Below, piece by piece: positions 27,309-33,300 of a DNA stretch of 64,000 nucleotides. Each line of letters starts with the position of its first letter. Within the stretch, counting starts at the first letter, position 1. The notes under the pieces were generated by a model, which worked only from the letters and a program-made list of their open reading frames with translations, was not told the origin of the DNA and searched no databases. The DNA is from Leptobrachium leishanense (lineage: Eukaryota; Chordata; Amphibia; Anura; Megophryidae). The stretch lies in contig CM019063.1 of assembly GCA_009667805.1 (NCBI GenBank), forward strand, positions 410,850,626 through 410,914,625, written 5' to 3'. Position numbers and translations under genes: made by a program.

Positions 27309-30300
27309 ATCGCTTATACACACACAAAGCTTGCCCCCAGGTCTCATGGATTTGCCCCCATCGACCGCTGGGGATGCTGGCCACGTGCATGAAAAGCACT
27401 CTGCCAGCGTTCCCCTCCGGCAGGCTGCAATACTCACCGCTTCCGAAGGTCCGGTAGCACGGCTGTGGCGCAATCACGCGGCCGCCTCTGTGACGCTGCC
27501 TCCAGCCGAGAGGCAGCGTCACAGAAGCGGCCACGTGAACGCGTCACAGCCGTGCTACCGGACCTTCGGAAGGGGTGAGTATTGCAGCCTGCCGGAGGGG
27601 AACGCTGGCAGAGTGCTTTTCATGCACGCGACCAGCTTTCCCAGCCCCGCGGATACTGGCAAGCCGGCCCAGCACTGGCTTCCGGTAATGGGGGGGGGGG
27701 TTGTGTGTGTGTATCGGGCCATTTGTACTCGTGCAACCGGCAGCATCGGCACCGATACTAGTATCGGTGCATCCGTACAATTAGCATAGTGGTTAAGAAC
27801 CCCCCTCACCCCCCACTGTATCATGCTACAACCTGCCACAATGAAAAATTTATACAATATAGAAGGGGTTCTTCATGAACGTCCAAAATTGCCACTGAAT
27901 TGCACTAAATGGTGAATTTCACCGTAGGTGCAATTTTAGGGCAATTCATGTAATCACAAAGCTGTCAATTCGCCAAATACAGGCAAATGGACAGCGAAAT
28001 ACGGTGCATGTCGCTGCAATTCAGCGACACTGCGATTGGCCCATTGAGAACTATCGATTAGTCTATATTCAGACCAACGAATTGCACCACAATTACCTGA
28101 TTTTTCAGTGTTTCAATTCGACAGGTTCAAACGAGAATTTAATAGACTTCAATGTAATAAATACAATCCTTTTTTTTTTTTTTTTAAGACTTTTTCCAAA
28201 TACCCTTTTAATTTTTATTTAATGGACTTTTATTATTTTTTATTTTTTTTAAAAAAAGGACCTTTTATTATTTAGACACATTTTTACTAGATTTTAATTT
28301 ATTTAAGCTTCTATTAGGAGAAGCAACTCCGCTTTTGGCAAAATACCAAATGACTATTCAATAGTGTTTATCCCCCCCCCCCCACCCATCTAGATTGTAA
28401 ATTCCCACGGGAATAGGGCCCTCATGTATCTGCTGGCAGGAATACTGACCTGTCTCCTGTATGTATTGTAGAATTATCCTGTCTTTACCCATTGCATCTT
28501 TTGTACAGCGCTGCGGAATGTGTTGGCGCTTAATATACAGTATAATAATGGTGAATTCGCTGAAATTCAAAACTCCTGTAATTGCGTTAAATTTCGGTGC
28601 ATTGTGAATACACCCCTTTTTGTTTTTTAACTTCCGCATTTAAAACTTTATTTTTATTTTTGCACGGGTTTAGGACCACCTTGGGTGTGTGTATAATTTT
28701 AGTACAACCCTAGGCACTCCACATTTTACTAATCCCCCCCTCCCATTCCTTCTGATGGCTACAAAATATAAATATATACATAATCATAAAATTAAGACCT
28801 ATTGACAACCTAGGCTATTAATGTCAATAGTACTTGCATAAAAATGTAATTTAGAACAAAAGCAAGGTATCTTGTTGCTTGGCGCTTCATGGTTCTGCTG
28901 TTTTGTTTTACATCTGTACACCTCAAATATATAGACCTCTAGAAGAAATGAAGTGAGGAGGAAAAAAAGAATGGTCGTGTGGTAATCTGCTGCCCTTGGC
29001 CCAGTTGACCTATGAAAGAATACATCACAGGACTGCAGAGAGGTTACATGTGACATTTCAGCTCAGAGTCTTAATCATACACGGATAAGTAAGGCGCTTT
29101 GAGCTGAAACGTTACATGTAGCCCCACTGTACTCTATTAAACTTTTTGCATGGGCTGACGTGTTGCCAGCCTTCCTTTTATCTGCACACAGTCCCTTATT
29201 GCAGATTTCCCTGTTTCTGGAGGGCCATTAGGGAAACATCTGTAATTCTTGTGAACCTATGTTACTTAGTAACTACTGTTGTCTAACGTACTACATTCTT
29301 TCACTACCAAAATAAATTGGAGCAAGATAGAGACGTGAGAGATGTGGGTAATGTAACCATGTTTTTGTTTTAGGGTGTATGTAGCAGACTCGCTGATCTC
29401 TAATGCTGGAGAAGGTTTATATGCTTTAACAGCTGCTGAGACCCACACAGTGATGTCATTCTACAATGGTGTACGGATCACGCATCAGGAGGTACGTGAA
29501 AGTTTAAAAATAAATCCATAAAATAAAAGGTTTCTTCTTGCAGTCAGCAATTCCTAATCTGAAATTCAAATGAAATGTAAGAAGGGAAAATATATTTATT
29601 GGAGAGTATAATCAAGAGGGCAGCCACTATTAAGAATAATTCTCCCACCTGGGTAAACCGCAGTATACTTTTAAAGTATGTCAACAATAAAATGGAGGTA
29701 ACATCTGAAAGGTTACATCTACAATGCCAACAAAATGGGGGGGGGGGGATCAAAGGAAAATAGAAAAACAGCATGTGGAGGGGTGAAGTAGCTCTCCAAC
29801 TAGGTTGCATCTTCTTGCAGCAATCAAAGACCAACTGGGCAGCAATGTCCAGTTTAGGATTCCAGTGCCACATCTGTTCACGGCCCATGGCACCCAGAAA
29901 GGATCTGGATCCTTCAGGTGACCATGAGGCATGTGTGGCCCATCTTTCTGGGCCACTTCGGAACTCGATACTCCCCAACAATACTGTATGATGTTATTCC
30001 TGAGAATTCTGGCCACTTCTATGGTGTCTGCGGGCCATCAGTTCAATAAAGGGCAAGTACTTTTAAAAGGGCGACATTGGCATTCTGAAATATGAATCAT
30101 GGGATGGGGCATCCAGCTATCAGTAGTCGTGATCAGAGTTTTTGGTCTGAATCAAATCCTATTGGCCAGTCTCAGCAGTTGAGCAGCCTTTCAGACCCTT
30201 AAGAAAAAGCACATTGCTGCAACCTCCTGATGACGCCTTAATGGCGAAACGCGTAGAGCTGAGCTAGCTGATGCATTATTGATTTTAGTTTGCTCTTCTT

Positions 30301-33300
30301 CGTAATGATCGAAGGTGGAGATGCTCTTTGCACTGAAGGGGGGGGACTAATACTGTTTTTGTACATAACACTGGAGGTTGAGTAGAAAGGGGGACTGTTT
30401 ATTTATACATTGCTACTGTTTTACTGCTGTGAGCCCTTGAAGGCTCGTTTCTTATCCAGCTCTGTTTCTATCACCTATCTATATATGACCCCCTCTGGTT
30501 ATGCATAGCAAATAAGAACATCTTTAGAAACACACTTTTGGGATTTCCAGTTTACCATTCAGGCCACCATATACTGTATCTATAGGGAGTGTCTTGGCAC
30601 TACACAAAAGACGACTAGGGATACCCCAGCTATAGGAAGAATTTACTTTTTTGCCTAATGTTTGTGTATTTTATGTGGCTCAATTGGGGCCTGTTTTGGT
30701 TTTGTTTATTGGTCACTAGTCAAGATACTAGTATAACAGATCAATTAGTTTTTGGATAGGATTCTCTAGTACAGGACTTGACAAATTTGCTTTGACTCTA
30801 GGAGCCAGCTGCAAAAGTTAGGAGCCAGGTTTTTTTTCAGACTAAGGCTGGTGTCAGACGAGTGCACAAGATTCGCCCGTACTGACATGCCTACCAGCGA
30901 TCGCTGCAACGGGGCTGGTCACACACTTGAGCACGTGAACAAAACCTCCCCGTCGAAACACTAGACACAGGTTGAAGGGACTGCAAAGCACGATCCTCCC
31001 TAGGAGGATCGTGCTTTGCAGTGCTGAGCGCACTAACTGCACTCAGCGAGGTGGCCAGACGGGCATCAGAGTGGAAGGAACGTCCATTCTCAGACATTCC
31101 TTCCACTCTGCAAAACGCTCGTCTGACCCCTGGCGTAACAACTGAAGATTCACGGTACCATTTTCTTAAGACAGAGTACCGATACATTTATTTAATGTCA
31201 TGTGACGCTTTCCAATAAATATTTTAGGATTTTGCTGAGAGCCTGTCCAACTTATCATAATATTGAAATGACACACACACACACACCTCTGTTTTATCCT
31301 CAATCTCTCACAACCCAGGGATGTAGAATTTTAATTTTTTTAAATCTAGTTGTCCATCCAGACTAAACCGTGCCTGGATCAGGGATTGTGTGTTACATAC
31401 GGTGTGCTCACACAGTATGCCAATATAACAGTCCCTGATCTGGCAATTATATGCTGTGTATACCACACAGCTGATCCAAGCGCAGAATATACACTGTATA
31501 GAACACACAGTGAATGTTATAGGCAGTGTACAAACAGCTGGGGGAGCTGTGCCCCCCCCCCCTTCCTCTGATCTGGGGACTTTTTACAGAACTTTTTTTT
31601 TTTATTAGCTGGCCGGGCTGTGCGATGCTGCGTGTCAGGCATGTTCACTGCATGCACGGAGTTGAGCGCTCCTCCTCCCTCCACTCTGTAGTGGAGAGAG
31701 GGGAGGGGGGCGGGCCAGCAGCTGTGTGTGCACCTGTCACGGGGGTCTGAATTATAACCCCAGACAGACGCGCGGTGACTGGCCATAAAGGGTGCACGCT
31801 GCCGATACAAATCGCAGTGTGCACACAGCTTTCCTGTAAAGATGGGGGTCGGGAACCTGACCTGACAGAGAGGGGTGTGAGCCTAATGAGCAGTGAAAAT
31901 AGACCATGAGCCTGAACTACAAAAATAAATATATATTTATTATTCTAGGTACCAAGAACTTAAACCAAGAGCAGGGAATACAGAACATAAATTCAATGAA
32001 CAGAGCCTTTAACCTCAAGGCAAGAAATATAAAGAAAACCAGATATAAACAAATAGGCAACAAAACATGGGAAGCAGAACTAAACATGATACTACAAGAA
32101 GGCAAGAAAAACAGGACTGACCTAGACCAGGGCAAACCAGACAATGAGCTTGTAGAACGACAGACAGAACTGGATAGGATAAATCTAGAGCAAGGCAAAC
32201 CAGATAAGCTGAATGACTGATTCAGGATTAATCTAGGCCAGGACAAACCTGACATGAACCTGTAAACAGAATGAACAGGTAGACAGGCTTAACAGGATTA
32301 ATCTAGACCAGGGTAAAACCAGACATGAGCTTGAAGACAGACAGACTGAACTGAATGGATGATTCAGGATGAATGAGACGGCACCCTACTAAGGGAGTGG
32401 TCTCCATTTATACAAAATGGTCCAGGGTGAACCAATGGAGTCCAGGTACAGATCAGGCTAGGAATCCAAGAAATGAACGAATTGAAAAAGTCCAAAAGCA
32501 GCAATGTCCACTACTGCCAGAGGGGGCGCCAGAGACCCAGGACGTCACATTTCCCCACGCGAACAAAGCCTTGTAAAAGGCTTCTTGTCTGACGGGTGGA
32601 GGACCCAGCGAGCGGGTCTGCCAGAAGGGGAGACTATGTATGCAAACCCAGGTGCCAAGACAGCATTTCTTGTCGCCATTGTGACCCTGGCGCTTGGGTT
32701 TGTCGACCACCCCCCGCTCTAGTACTACTTTGCTATACAGGACTTGGCACCTTAATACTTAATTTGGTATATGCAATAGATTTATATTTTATTTTTTTTT
32801 GAGAAAGTATTTTAACAGGAAGGATACATTGCGATTTCTCTTGTTTTCATGCATGTCCTGGGTGGCGAGTATGTACCATTAGGTGTCTTGCCCAAGGACA
32901 CTTACTGGAGAGGTGCTCTTGCTAGGATCAAACCTGTGTCTCCACAGTCTCTCTCCACGGTTATAGAGCAGTGATGTTACCTCTACTCCACCCAGTCGGT
33001 TAAAGGTTAATAATGTAGGACCCACATGATTTCTTATACATGTTTACCAACCACATGTTCTTTAAATTGCATTTGCATCTACTTCAACTATTCGTACCTC
33101 TAAACTGCCTCTTCTAACAGTATTTTCTTGTCATTAGGTAGATGACAGAGACTGGGCTATGAATGGCAACACAATCTCCCTAGATGAGGAAACTGTCATT
33201 GATGTACCAGACCCCTACAACATGACTTCCAAATACTGTGCATCTTTGGGGCACAAGGCCAACCATTCCTTCACACCTAATTGCATGTATGACATGTAAG

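Noticed and set aside
29544..29981. 145-codon - frame in SETD7 intron 6
   Set aside because: No motif, hydrophobic run from AT-rich DNA, and no splice or start support.
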